Positions 34,271 to 47,290 are shown, counted from the stretch's first letter. The stretch: 64,000 nt of DNA from Sphingomonas abietis (GCF_027625475.1 NZ_CP115174.1:3259001-3323000), one strand, 5' to 3'. Made by a program: numbers and translations. Notes: a model not told the origin generated them from the sequence alone.

Positions 34271-34426
34271 ATGGCCCATAAGAAGCCCCACCTCCCGACA
34301 AAAACGTGCGTCGTCTGCGGCCGTCCCTTTGCCTGGCGCAAGAAGTGGGAGCGGGACTGGGACAATGTGAAATTCTGCTCGGACCGATGTCGGACATCGG
34401 CAAAGGCAGATCCCCCCAAGCCATGA
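34271..34426 (+). CDS. DUF2256 zinc-finger-like small protein
   Basis: The 51-residue protein reads [20 protein letters not shown], then [19 protein letters not shown]. This is the DUF2256 pattern of four metal-binding cysteines (CxxC and CxxxC-type pair) with the aromatic WRKKW block. Complete and of normal length. An in-frame ATG 15 nt upstream (34256) is an alternative start. Members are often found near photolyases or cryptochromes or redox enzymes; here it precedes an Old Yellow Enzyme. Function unknown. Confidence 0.85.
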   Translation: MAHKKPHLPTKTCVVCGRPFAWRKKWERDWDNVKFCSDRCRTSAKADPPKP

Positions 34427-34591
34427 CGACCGGGCCGGCCCAACTGCCGGTTGCGCTTCGAGACAGGCGAGTACTGTTCCGATGCGCATGGGAACCCGCC
34501 GGCAACAGACGAATAATCGGGGGCCGGACCATTGAGGCCGCTCGTCTGTTCAGCGTCCGGATCCACCACCCTTGCCATGGGATTCTCGATC

Positions 34592-35704
34592 ATGCCTGAC
34601 CGCTCCACCTCCCCCGTCCTGCAGCCTGTCACGATCGGCGACCTGCCGTTGAAGAACCGCATCGTCATGGCACCGCTTACCCGGAGCCGCTCCGACGATG
34701 CTGGCGTTCCGCCTCCCTACGCTGCCGACTATTACGCCCAGCGCGCCGACGCTGGCCTCATCGTGACCGAGGCGATCAATATCTCGCCGCAGGCGATCGG
34801 ATATGCGCTGACGCCCGGCATCTGGACGGACCAGCAGGTCGAGGCATGGCAACCAATCGTCCAGGCCGTCCACGATCGCGGCGGCAGCTTCTTTCTCCAG
34901 CTCTGGCACACCGGCCGCATCTCGCACCCGGACCTGCAGGACGGAGCGCTGCCGGTCGCGCCTTCCGCGATAAAGCCGGTCGGGCAGGCCTTCACCAAGG
35001 ACGGCATGAAGGACCATGTCACGCCGCGTGCGCTGGAGACCGACGAGATTCCACTGATCGTCGAGGATTATCGCCGCGCGGCCGCCAACGCCAAGGCGGC
35101 GGGCTTCGACGGGGTCGAGGTCCATTCCGCCAACAATTATCTGCTGGAACAGTTCGTCCGCGACAGCACCAACAAACGTGACGACCGCTATGGTGGCTCC
35201 ATCGAGAACCGCCTGCGCTTTCCGCTGGAGGTGGTCGACGCGGTGGTCAGCGTCTGGGGCGCCAACCGGGTGGGGATCCGACTTTCGCCGGCAACGACGA
35301 TGCCGGGCGAGACACCGCTCGATAGTGCGGTCATGGAGACGTTCGGCACCTATGTCGATGCGCTGTCCGCACGCGGACTTCTTTATATCCATGATATCGA
35401 GGGGGTGACGCAGCTGACGCGCGAGGCTCCGGACGACGTTGATTTCCCGGCGCTTCGCCGGCGCTTCTCGGGCGCCTACATCGCCAATAACCAATATACG
35501 CTCGATCTGGCGGAACAGGTCCTGGAAAAGGGCGATGCGGACCTGTTCAGCATGGGCCGGCCGTTCATCGCCAACCCCGACCTGATCGAGCGCCTTCGCC
35601 ATGGGGCGCCGCTGGCCGAGGCGCCGAAGCAATATTGGTATGGTGGCGGGTCGGTCGGATATTCGGATTGGCCGCCGATGCGACCCATCACGCCGGCAGG
35701 CTGA
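34592..35704 (+). CDS. Old Yellow Enzyme family alkene reductase (NemA-like)
   Basis: The 370-residue TIM-barrel flavoprotein has LKNRIVMAPLTRSRSD near the N-terminus, FFLQLWHTGRISHPD, the substrate-binding His/Asn pair in GVEVHSANNYLLEQF, then RYGGSIENRLRF and YIANNQYTLDLAEQVL. It reduces electron-poor C=C bonds (enones, N-ethylmaleimide, nitrate esters) with NAD(P)H through FMN. The start at 34592 gives the usual family length; a GGGA lies 9 nt upstream. It is followed by a large hairpin. Role: detoxification of electrophiles. Confidence 0.92.
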   Translation: MPDRSTSPVLQPVTIGDLPLKNRIVMAPLTRSRSDDAGVPPPYAADYYAQRADAGLIVTEAINISPQAIGYALTPGIWTDQQVEAWQPIVQAVHDRGGSFFLQLWHTGRISHPDLQDGALPVAPSAIKPVGQAFTKDGMKDHVTPRALETDEIPLIVEDYRRAAANAKAAGFDGVEVHSANNYLLEQFVRDSTNKRDDRYGGSIENRLRFPLEVVDAVVSVWGANRVGIRLSPATTMPGETPLDSAVMETFGTYVDALSARGLLYIHDIEGVTQLTREAPDDVDFPALRRRFSGAYIANNQYTLDLAEQVLEKGDADLFSMGRPFIANPDLIERLRHGAPLAEAPKQYWYGGGSVGYSDWPPMRPITPAG

Positions 35705-35782
35705 AGCCTCCATCCGGCAACTCCAATCAAGGATGTGGAGAGAAGCTCGCGCTTATCTCAATCCATGATCGTGCGGCGGGTT

Positions 35783-35823
35783 CGATGGGAGACGATGGTG
35801 GAGGCCACCATCGTCTCCCATCG
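35783..35823. terminator. Large perfect hairpin between convergent genes
   Basis: Nineteen-nt arms (CGATGGGAGACGATGGTGG and its exact complement) separated by AGG. It lies between the reductase (ends 35704) and the integrase (ends 35839). The long stem fits a bidirectional terminator or a palindromic recombination scar; only a short T-run follows. Confidence 0.6.
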
Positions 35824-35838
35824 TTTGTAGATAGATAC

Positions 35839-37077
35839 CTAGGCTGTGGCGGAATACGGCCTGCCGAAACTCGGCTTCCCCGGGCGAACATCGTCACGCA
35901 GGCGATCGAGATCGTCGGACCAATGCTGCATCATGCCGACACGCTCGCTCCAATATTCGCCGCGCGTATAGGCCCTGCGGACGGCGTTGTTCTCCATATG
36001 CGCAAGCTGGCGCTCGATCGCATCGGGATTGAACCTGCCCGATTCGTTGAGCAGCGTCGCGGCCATCGCGCGAAAGCCGTGGGCCGACATCTGATCCTGG
36101 CCGAAACCGAGAACCCGCAAGGCTGCGTTGACGGTGTTCTCCGACATCGGGCGCCGGGGCGACCGGAATGACGGAAAGCAGTATCGCCCGGTGCCGGTCA
36201 GGTCGTGAAGCTGCTCGAACAGCTTCATGACCTGACGCGAGAGCGGGACGCGGTGCGGCCGGCGCATCTTCATCTTCTCGGCCGGGATGTCCCACAGGCA
36301 GCGATCGAAATCGAATTCGCTCCACTCCGCCTGCCGAAGCTCACCGGGGCGGACGAACAGATGGGCTGACAGGCGCAGCGCGAACAGCGTGACCGCGTGG
36401 CCGGTATAGGCCTCGATCGCGCGCATGAGATCGCCCGCCCCTTTCGAGGTCGTGATGGCCGCGAGATGCCTGGCCTTGGGCACGGTGAGCGCGCCCCTGA
36501 GGTCACGTGCCGGATCCCGCTCGGCGCGGGTGGTGGCGATGGCGTAGCGGAAGACGCGGCTGAGCACGCTGCGCATCCGCCGCGCGCTTTCGTAGCGGCC
36601 GGTTGCCTCGACGGCGCGCAGCACGGCGAGCACCTCCTGCGCCGTGATCTTGGCGACGGGCCGGTTGCCGATCCTGGGATAGGCCTTGGCGAGCAGCCAG
36701 CGGATCTTGCTGAGCGTGATCTCGGCCATGCCTTCGCGGGCATTCTTCGCAACCCATTCCTCGGCGACGAGCTCGAACGTGTCGTCCTCCGCGACCTTCG
36801 CTCGCGCGGCATCGAGTTTCTGCTGGTGGCAGGGGTCCACGCCCGAGGCGATCAGGCGGCGCGCCTCGTCCCGGCGCGTCCGCGCGTCGGCGAGGCCGAC
36901 ATCGGGCCATGCCCCGAACGCCAGGGTCCGGTGTTTTTCGAGATAGCGATAGTTGAGGCGCCACAGCTTGGCGCCATTCGGCCGAACGAGGAGATAAAGG
37001 CCACCGCCGTCGGAAAGTTTGTAATCCGCATCCCTGGGCTTGGCGCTGGCGACCGTCGTTGCGAACAGCGTGCTCAT
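35839..37077 (-). CDS. P4-type tyrosine integrase (DUF4102 N-terminus)
   Basis: The 412-residue integrase begins MSTLFATTVASAKPRDADYK with the P4 arm-binding domain (LSDGGGLYLLVRPNGAKLWRL). Next is a core-binding domain (VAEEWVAKNAREGMAEITLSK) and the catalytic domain: Arg in FVRPGELRQAEW, HGFRAMAATLLNE and Tyr in RRAYTRGEYW. All catalytic residues seem present, so it may be active. The ATG at 37077 has a weak GGA upstream. It lies 165 bp from the 3' end of tRNA-Leu, the classic integration site of P4-like islands. It appears to be the island's integrase. Confidence 0.9.
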   Translation of the reverse strand: MSTLFATTVASAKPRDADYKLSDGGGLYLLVRPNGAKLWRLNYRYLEKHRTLAFGAWPDVGLADARTRRDEARRLIASGVDPCHQQKLDAARAKVAEDDTFELVAEEWVAKNAREGMAEITLSKIRWLLAKAYPRIGNRPVAKITAQEVLAVLRAVEATGRYESARRMRSVLSRVFRYAIATTRAERDPARDLRGALTVPKARHLAAITTSKGAGDLMRAIEAYTGHAVTLFALRLSAHLFVRPGELRQAEWSEFDFDRCLWDIPAEKMKMRRPHRVPLSRQVMKLFEQLHDLTGTGRYCFPSFRSPRRPMSENTVNAALRVLGFGQDQMSAHGFRAMAATLLNESGRFNPDAIERQLAHMENNAVRRAYTRGEYWSERVGMMQHWSDDLDRLRDDVRPGKPSFGRPYSATA

Positions 37078-37242
37078 CGAGGTATCGTCCTTGCTAGGAC
37101 GGAGAACGGATACCCTCGGATATACCCTCATTGTTCCCGATTGGTGCCGTATCCGCCCGGATTTGACCGGACGGTTATAGCACAAGAAACGGCTGAAATC
37201 AGCCATTTCCGGGACGTCCACGGACGTCCCCGGAAGAACAAA

Positions 37243-37328
37243 TGGTGCCCAGAAGAGGACTCGAACCTCCACGGCCTTGCGACCGCCAGCACCTGAAGCT
37301 GGTGCGTCTACCATTCCGCCATCTGGGC
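37243..37328 (-). tRNA. tRNA-Leu (CAG anticodon)
   Basis: Acceptor stem GCCCAGA pairs with TCTGGGC, followed by discriminator A and an encoded CCA. The anticodon stem CCAGC/GCTGG holds the loop TTCAGGT, giving anticodon CAG. A long variable arm and GGTTCGAGTCC T-arm are typical of tRNA-Leu. An integrase gene begins 165 bp away on the 3' side. Confidence 0.95.
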
Positions 37329-37470
37329 ACGGGGTAGGCCGCGGCGGATAGCGGCGGGTGCGCTCCCTTGTCAACGCCTTCTTCCACTCTTTTTGTTGAA
37401 CGCTTGTTTTCCCGCCCCCGCGGAGGCAGAGCGACACCCGACGGATTTCGCAGATGAGGATGGTGCGACG

Positions 37471-38406
37471 ATGGTTGAGCTGGTGACGCTCTTCGGCGGC
37501 GGCGGGTTCCTGGGGCGCTATGTCGCGCAGGCCCTGCTGCAACGCGGCATGCGCGTGCGGATCGTGGAGCGCGATCCCAAGCGCGCCTTCTTCGTGAAGC
37601 CGCTCGGCGGCCTCGGCCAGACCCAGTTCATCGCCGCGGACGTCACCAAGCCCGCCACCGTCGCCCGCGCCGTGCAGGGCAGCGATGTCGTGGTGAACCT
37701 CGTCGGCATCCTCTCCGGCAAGTTCGAGGCGGTGCAGGTCGAGGGCGCCCGCAACGTCGCCGAAGCGGCCCGCGCGGCGGGCGCGAAGGCGCTGGTCCAC
37801 GTCTCGGCGATCGGCGCCGACGCGGCATCGGACATCCCCTATGCCCGCACCAAGGGCCAGGGCGAGGCGACGGTGCGCGAGGCCTTCCCCGCCGCCACCA
37901 TCGTCCGCCCGTCGATCATCTTCGGCGCCGAAGATGATTTCGTGAACCGTTTCGCCGGCATGATCCAGTCCGCCCCGGCGGTGCCGATCATGAGCCCCGA
38001 CACCCGGTTCCAGCCCGTCTATGTCGCCGATGTCGCCAAGGCGATCGCGGAGACCGCGTTGTCGCCGGAGCGCTTCGGCGGCCGCACCTTCGAACTGGGC
38101 GGCCCGGAGGTGATCAGCATGGCCGACCTGATCCGGCGCACGGCGGCGATGATCGGCGCGACGCCGCGCTTCATCACCCTGCCCGATGCGCTGTCCGGCC
38201 TGATCGCCAGCTTCGGCTTCCTGCCCGGCGCGCCGATCACCCAGGATCAGTGGCGGATGCTGAAGCAGGACAATGTCGTGACGCCGGGCGCCGACAACCT
38301 CGCCACGATCGGCGTGCGGCCGACGCCGATCGCCACGGTCGCGCCGTCATGGCTGGTGCGATACCGGCGGCTGGGCCGCTTCGGCGCCGAGCGCAAGGCC
38401 TCCTGA
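37471..38406 (+). CDS. Complex I NDUFA9-family atypical SDR
   Basis: The 311-residue protein has the N-terminal Rossmann motif TLFGGGGFLGRYVAQAL, then NLVGILSGKFEAVQVEGARN, VSAIGADAASDIPYARTKGQGE and VRPSIIFGAEDDF. This is the atypical short-chain dehydrogenase group whose mitochondrial member NDUFA9 is a complex I accessory subunit; alphaproteobacterial homologues are the closest bacterial relatives. It binds NADP(H) structurally and may have no turnover. The ATG at 37471 was chosen over an upstream TTG. It is just ahead of uppP, a common core order in this group. Confidence 0.85.
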   Translation: MVELVTLFGGGGFLGRYVAQALLQRGMRVRIVERDPKRAFFVKPLGGLGQTQFIAADVTKPATVARAVQGSDVVVNLVGILSGKFEAVQVEGARNVAEAARAAGAKALVHVSAIGADAASDIPYARTKGQGEATVREAFPAATIVRPSIIFGAEDDFVNRFAGMIQSAPAVPIMSPDTRFQPVYVADVAKAIAETALSPERFGGRTFELGGPEVISMADLIRRTAAMIGATPRFITLPDALSGLIASFGFLPGAPITQDQWRMLKQDNVVTPGADNLATIGVRPTPIATVAPSWLVRYRRLGRFGAERKAS

Positions 38407-38529
38407 TCGCGGCAGGCCGGCGGCGGGCGCCCGCCCGCCCCCGCTTTCCGCATCCACCGCTTGTTCATGGGCAAGAATTAACCGGCGGGCATCTTCCCTT
38501 GTGCGCCGCGATAAGGGAGACAGGCCCGC

Positions 38530-39336
38530 ATGATGATCATCCAGCCCATTCTCCTCGGCATCGTCGAGGGGCTCACCGAATTTCTGCCGGTCTCCTCCAC
38601 CGGCCACCTGATCCTGGCCGGCGCGCTGCTCGGCTATGACGACAGCCAGTGGCAGGTGTTCGACATCGTCATCCAGCTCGGCGCGATCCTGGCGATCGTG
38701 GTGCTCTACTGGCGGACCTTCTGGGCGGTGCTGGGCGGGCTGCTGGAGCGGCGCCCGACATCGTGGCGGTTCGTGCGCAACATCCTGCTCGCCTTCCTGC
38801 CGGCGGCGGTGATCGGCCTCGCCCTGCACAAGCAGATCGAGGCACTGCTCAGCAAGCCGGAGCTGGTCTGCGTCACCCTGATCCTCGGCGGCATCGCGAT
38901 CCTGATCATCGAGCGGCTGGCCAAGCGCCAGACCATCGTCGGCGTCGCCGACATCCCGGTGAAGACCACGATCGGCATCGGCTTCTTCCAGTGCCTGGCA
39001 ATGGTGCCCGGCGTCAGCCGCTCGGGCGCGACGATCATGGGCGCGCTGTCGCTGGGCGTCGAGCGCCGCACCGCGGCCGAGTTCAGCTTCTTCCTCGCCA
39101 TCCCCACGATGATCGGCGCGACGGCGCTGGAACTGGTCAAGAACCGGCACACGCTGGCGACGCCGGGCGCGGTCGGCGTGCCGGAGATCGCGATCGGCTT
39201 CATCGTCTCCTTCCTCGTCGCGATCCTGGTCGTGAAGGCGTTCGTCGGCATCGTCACCAAGCATGGCTTCGGCCCGTTCGCCTGGTATCGGATCATCGCC
39301 GGCAGCGCCGCCTTGATCTGGCTGATCAATAAATAG
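38530..39336 (+). CDS. uppP: Undecaprenyl-diphosphatase
   Basis: The 268-residue integral membrane enzyme has the two conserved blocks GIVEGLTEFLPVSSTGHLIL and MVPGVSRSGATIMGAL with the catalytic Glu/Ser/Arg set, and about eight membrane segments. It removes phosphate from undecaprenyl pyrophosphate to recycle the lipid carrier for peptidoglycan, and gives low-level bacitracin resistance. Normal length. The GGGAGA upstream of the ATG is a good ribosome-binding site. Confidence 0.96.
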   Translation: MMIIQPILLGIVEGLTEFLPVSSTGHLILAGALLGYDDSQWQVFDIVIQLGAILAIVVLYWRTFWAVLGGLLERRPTSWRFVRNILLAFLPAAVIGLALHKQIEALLSKPELVCVTLILGGIAILIIERLAKRQTIVGVADIPVKTTIGIGFFQCLAMVPGVSRSGATIMGALSLGVERRTAAEFSFFLAIPTMIGATALELVKNRHTLATPGAVGVPEIAIGFIVSFLVAILVVKAFVGIVTKHGFGPFAWYRIIAGSAALIWLINK

Positions 39337-39493
39337 GACCGTAACGGACTTATCATGATCGATCGACAGTCGATCAGGACGAAGCGAGCGAAAATTCCGA
39401 CATATCCACGTCAGCAATGCTGACCTATCGCCGAATCCTTTCGTGACTCACCCCTGAATCTATGCTTTTCGCGTCTTCCGAGTGGAGGGCGCG

Positions 39494-40954
39494 ATGGCAG
39501 CTGAAAATCCGATGTTGAAGTTCGTGGGGACGGGCCAGGCCTATCCCGAGAAGCGCGCGCCCGAAATCCGCGCCGAGGACTTCGCCGAAATCACCCAGGC
39601 CTATCTGGCGGCCAAGGCAGAGGAGCAGGCCGGGCGCTGTTCGCAATGCGGCGTGCCCTATTGCTCGACCCATTGTCCGCTGCACAATCACATCCCGGAC
39701 TGGCTGCGGCTGACCGCCGAGGGTCGCCTGCGCGAAGCCTATGAGCTCTCCGCCGCGACCTCGACCATGCCCGAGATCTGCGGCCGCATCTGCCCGCAGG
39801 ATCGGCTGTGCGAAGGCAATTGCGTCATCGAGTTTTCGGGCCATGGCGCGGTCACCATCGGTTCGATCGAGAAGTTCATCACCGATACCGCGTGGAAGGA
39901 AGGCTGGGTCGAGCCGATCGTGCCGGCGCGCGATCGCTCCGCGCAGTCGGTCGGCATCATCGGCGCCGGCCCCGCAGGCCTCACCGCCGCCGAATATCTG
40001 CGCGGCCACGGCTATGACGTGCATGTCTATGATCGCCACGATCGCGCCGGCGGCCTGCTGGTCTATGGCATCCCCGGCTTCAAGCTGGAGAAGGAGGTGG
40101 TCACCCGCCGCTTCGAGCGGCTGCGCGACAGCGGCATCCAGTTCCACCTGAACTTCGAGGTCGGCCGCGACGCGACGATGGCGGAGCTGCGCCAGCGCCA
40201 CGATGCGCTGCTGGTCGCCACCGGCGTCTACAAGGCGCGCGCGATCAAGGCGCCGGGCGTCGGTTCGCCGGGCGTGGTCAAGGCGCTCGACTATCTGATC
40301 GCCTCCAACCGCAAGAGCTTCGGCGATCAGGTGCCCGACTTCGAGAGCGGCGCGCTCAACGCGCAGGGCAAGCATGTCGTCGTCGTCGGCGGCGGCGATA
40401 CCGCGATGGACTGCGTGCGCACCGCGATCCGCCAGGGCGCCAAGTCGGTGAAGTGCCTCTATCGCCGCGATCGCGCCAACATGCCCGGCTCGCAGCGCGA
40501 GGTCGCCAATGCCGAGGAGGAGGGCGTGGAGTTCGTCTGGCTCTCCGCCCCCGATGCTTTCGACGCGGAAGAGCGCGTGAAGGGCGTGCGCGCCTCGCGG
40601 ATGCGCCTCGGCGCGCCGGACGCCTCCGGCCGCCGCGCGCCCGAACCCGATCCGGGCAGCGATTTCCGGCTCGATGCCGACCTCGTCATCCAGGCGCTCG
40701 GCTTCGATCCGGAAGACCTGCCGCAGATGTTCGGCACGCCGGAGCTGTCGGTGACGCGCTGGGGGACGCTGCGGGTCGACCACAAGACCATGCAGACCTC
40801 GCTCCCCGGCGTGTTCGCCGCCGGCGACATCGTCCGCGGCGCCAGCCTGGTGGTGTGGGGCGTGCGCGATGGCCGCGACGTCTCCGAGCGGATGCACGCC
40901 TGGCTCAAGGCCAAGGCGAAGGCCGCGAAGCCGGCCGAGACGGTGGCGGCGTGA
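39494..40954 (+). CDS. gltD: Glutamate synthase small subunit
   Basis: The 486-residue protein has the N-terminal 4Fe-4S cysteines in GRCSQCGVPYCSTHCPLHN and GRICPQDRLCEGNC, then FAD-binding IGAGPAGLTAAEYL and NADPH-binding VVVVGGGDTAMDCV. It passes electrons from NADPH to the large subunit GltB. GGAGG 5 nt before ATG 39494 beats an upstream GTG. Its TGA overlaps the GTG of the next gene, and gltB follows 595 nt downstream, so the glt operon is interrupted by one extra gene. Confidence 0.96.
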   Translation: MAAENPMLKFVGTGQAYPEKRAPEIRAEDFAEITQAYLAAKAEEQAGRCSQCGVPYCSTHCPLHNHIPDWLRLTAEGRLREAYELSAATSTMPEICGRICPQDRLCEGNCVIEFSGHGAVTIGSIEKFITDTAWKEGWVEPIVPARDRSAQSVGIIGAGPAGLTAAEYLRGHGYDVHVYDRHDRAGGLLVYGIPGFKLEKEVVTRRFERLRDSGIQFHLNFEVGRDATMAELRQRHDALLVATGVYKARAIKAPGVGSPGVVKALDYLIASNRKSFGDQVPDFESGALNAQGKHVVVVGGGDTAMDCVRTAIRQGAKSVKCLYRRDRANMPGSQREVANAEEEGVEFVWLSAPDAFDAEERVKGVRASRMRLGAPDASGRRAPEPDPGSDFRLDADLVIQALGFDPEDLPQMFGTPELSVTRWGTLRVDHKTMQTSLPGVFAAGDIVRGASLVVWGVRDGRDVSERMHAWLKAKAKAAKPAETVAA

Positions 40955-41538
40955 TCCGGCGCCTGCTCCTCGTCAGCGCGGTCGGCGCACTGGCCGCCGC
41001 TGCTTTGCCCGCCTGGGCGGATGTCGCGCCAGCACCCGCCGCGCCTGCGGCAGCCACGCCCGACGCGGCGACGATGGCGGCGGCGCGCGCGCTGATGCGC
41101 GCCACCGACATCCAGGCGCAGATGCGTGCGATCGGGCCGCGCATGGGTCAGGCGGTGACGATGCAGCTCCAGCAATCCTTCGCCGACCATCAGCTTCCGA
41201 CCGAGCTGCAAAGCCAGATTGCGGGCGCGATGCAGGACTTCGTGGGATCGATGGACACCATGTTCACCCCCCAGCTGATCGATCAGATGGCCGCCATCTA
41301 CGCACGCCATTTCACCGCGGCAGACCTGCAGCACCTCAGCCAGATGATGCAGGATCCGGCGATGGTGCGCTTCCGCAAGGTAATGCCCGACACGCTGGCC
41401 GAGATGATGCCCCTGATCATGACGGCGATGCGCCCCCAGCAGGACGCGTTCCAGGCGCGCATCCAGAAGATCGTTGCGGACTGGATCCAGCAGCACCCCG
41501 AAGACCAGGCGAAGCTCCGCTCGCCCACCGCCCACTAG
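40951..41538 (+). CDS. Secreted DUF2059 protein inside the glt operon
   Basis: A GTG start overlaps the gltD stop (GTGA). The 195-residue protein has a signal peptide (LLLVSAVGALAAAALPAWA) and a helical DUF2059 domain: RALMRATDIQAQMRAIGPRMGQ, then PQLIDQMAAIYARHFTAADLQHL, then MVRFRKVMPDTLAEMMPLIMTAM. Members are periplasmic and of unknown function. Its place between the cytosolic gltD and gltB subunits is not obviously linked to nitrogen metabolism. Ten nt separate its stop from the gltB start. Confidence 0.8.
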   Translation: MIRRLLLVSAVGALAAAALPAWADVAPAPAAPAAATPDAATMAAARALMRATDIQAQMRAIGPRMGQAVTMQLQQSFADHQLPTELQSQIAGAMQDFVGSMDTMFTPQLIDQMAAIYARHFTAADLQHLSQMMQDPAMVRFRKVMPDTLAEMMPLIMTAMRPQQDAFQARIQKIVADWIQQHPEDQAKLRSPTAH

Positions 41539-41548
41539 GATGACGATC

Positions 41549-46071
<4,523 letters not shown>

Positions 46072-46075
<4 letters not shown>

Positions 46076-46719
46076 GCATGACGCTTCCCGTCGTCACCCC
46101 ACCCTCGATCGCGATCGCCGGATCGGCGGAGCGCTTCCCGGTGCGGCGCATCTTCTGCGTCGGCCGCAACTATGCCGATCATGCCCGCGAGATGGGGCAT
46201 GATCCCGATCGGGAGCCGCCCTTCTTCTTCACCAAGCCCGCCGATGCCGTGTGCGCCGGCGGCGCCCTGCCCTTCCCGTCGCACACCGCCGACCTCCATC
46301 ATGAGGTCGAGCTGGTGGTGGCACTCGGCGAGGGGCTGGCGGTGTTCGGTTGCGCGGTCGGCCTCGATCTCACCCGCCGCGATCTCCAGGCCGAGGCGAA
46401 AAAGCTCGGTCGCCCGTGGGACATGGCCAAGGGCTTCGATCGCTCGGCCCCGATCGGCCCGCTCCGCGTCGGCCCCCTGCCCTCGGCGAGCGCGGCGATC
46501 AGCCTGACCATCGACGGCAAGACCCGCCAGAGCGGCCATCTCGCCGACATGATCTGGTCGGTGCCGGAGATCATCGCGACGATCGCCGGCTATGTCACGC
46601 TGATGCCGGGCGACCTGATCTTCACCGGCACGCCCGCCGGCGTCGGCCCGATCCGACCGGGCGAGAGCGTGGTCGGCACGATCGACGGCCTCGATCCGAT
46701 CGAATTGCGCTTCGACTGA
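46072..46719 (+). CDS. FAH-family hydrolase (fumarylpyruvate hydrolase-like)
   Basis: The 215-residue protein has the fumarylacetoacetase fold: IFCVGRNYADHAREMG, metal-binding glutamates in LHHEVELVVALGEG, and FDRSAPIGP, then VPEIIATIAGYVTLMPGDLIFTGTPAGVGP. Members hydrolyse or decarboxylate beta-diketo acids (fumarylpyruvate, acylpyruvates, oxaloacetate). The ATG overlaps the gltB stop (ATGA), so it is translated with the glt operon. Physiological substrate unknown; acylpyruvase or oxaloacetate tautomerase activity is likely for this size class. Confidence 0.85.
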
Positions 46720-46759
46720 GCGGTTCTCCGCCGGGAAAGCTCGGCTGTCGCCCATATCT

Positions 46760-46849
46760 CGTCACCCCGGGGCTTGATCCGGGGGCCAGCTCCTTGGATT
46801 TTGGCGGGACACGCAAGCAGCGGGATCCCGGATCAAGTCCGGGATGACG
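46760..46849. repeat. Inverted pair of palindromic repeats (copies A and B)
   Basis: Copy A (46760-46791) has the form CGTCACCCCGG-N8-CCGGGG-gCCAGCT. Copy B (46822-46849) is the same family in reverse orientation (CGTCATCCCGG-N6-CCGGGA on the minus strand). A short 30-nt spacer separates them, making a REPIN-like pair after the FAH-family gene. Confidence 0.75.
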
Positions 46850-46898
46850 GAGAAGATGGAATAACTGCTCCCGCCCAGATGCGGACATTTGATTATAT

Positions 46899-46929
46899 CG
46901 TCACCCCGGCCCTGAGCCGGGGTCCAGCT
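46899..46929 (+). repeat. Palindromic repeat copy C (forward)
   Basis: CGTCACCCCGG-CCCTGAG-CCGGGGTCCAGCT, 31 nt. It lies 4 nt beyond the stop of the GIY-YIG gene. It matches copy D at 28 of 31 positions in inverted orientation, differing only in the centre. Confidence 0.85.
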
Positions 46930-46933
46930 GCTT

Positions 46934-47224
46934 TCAGGCGAACGTGGCGAACAGATCTTGCCAGTCTGGATTCCCGCTTTCGATCAATGCAAACTTCCAG
47001 TCTCGCCGCCAGCGTTTCAGCCGTTTCTCATGTGCGATGCAGGCCGTTATGTCGTCGCCACGCTCGGCCCAGACGAGGCGAGTGAGGTCGTAGCGTCTGC
47101 AAAAATCGGATCCGTCACCGCTGCGATGCTGGCCGACCCGCGCACGAAGGTCGGCTGTGACGCCAACGTAGATCGTGCCGCGATAACGACCTGCCATCAT
47201 GTAGACCCAGCCGCCGGTCGTCAT
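46934..47224 (-). CDS. Small GIY-YIG nuclease-superfamily protein
   Basis: The 96-residue protein has the GIY-YIG core: GGWVYMMAGRYRGTIYVGVTADL (the GIY and YIG tyrosine elements), the helix arginine in RARVGQHRSG, and the HEKRLKRWRRDWK segment with the metal-binding glutamate region. It is the UPF0213/YhbQ-like single-domain class. The start at 47224 has GGGA 6 nt upstream; earlier ATGs (47236, 47245) are in frame. The gene is bracketed by inverted 31-nt palindromic repeats (46899-46929 and 47260-47290). This recalls REP-associated transposase cassettes and is a candidate self-mobile or repeat-processing unit. Confidence 0.82.
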   Translation of the reverse strand: MTTGGWVYMMAGRYRGTIYVGVTADLRARVGQHRSGDGSDFCRRYDLTRLVWAERGDDITACIAHEKRLKRWRRDWKFALIESGNPDWQDLFATFA

Positions 47225-47259
47225 ATCCGTTCCCATCCCTCGCATGGAAAGCGAAGACA

Positions 47260-47290
47260 AGCTGGACCCCGGGTCAAGCCCGGGGTGACG
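47260..47290 (-). repeat. Palindromic repeat copy D (reverse)
   Basis: On the minus strand CGTCACCCCGG-GCTTGAC-CCGGGGTCCAGCT. It lies 36 nt upstream of the GIY-YIG start, in opposite orientation to copy C. Confidence 0.85.

Noticed and set aside
1..37243. A second copy of the tRNA-Leu 3' end as the left attachment site
   Set aside because: No copy was recognised by eye inside the window; a computed search is needed before calling one.
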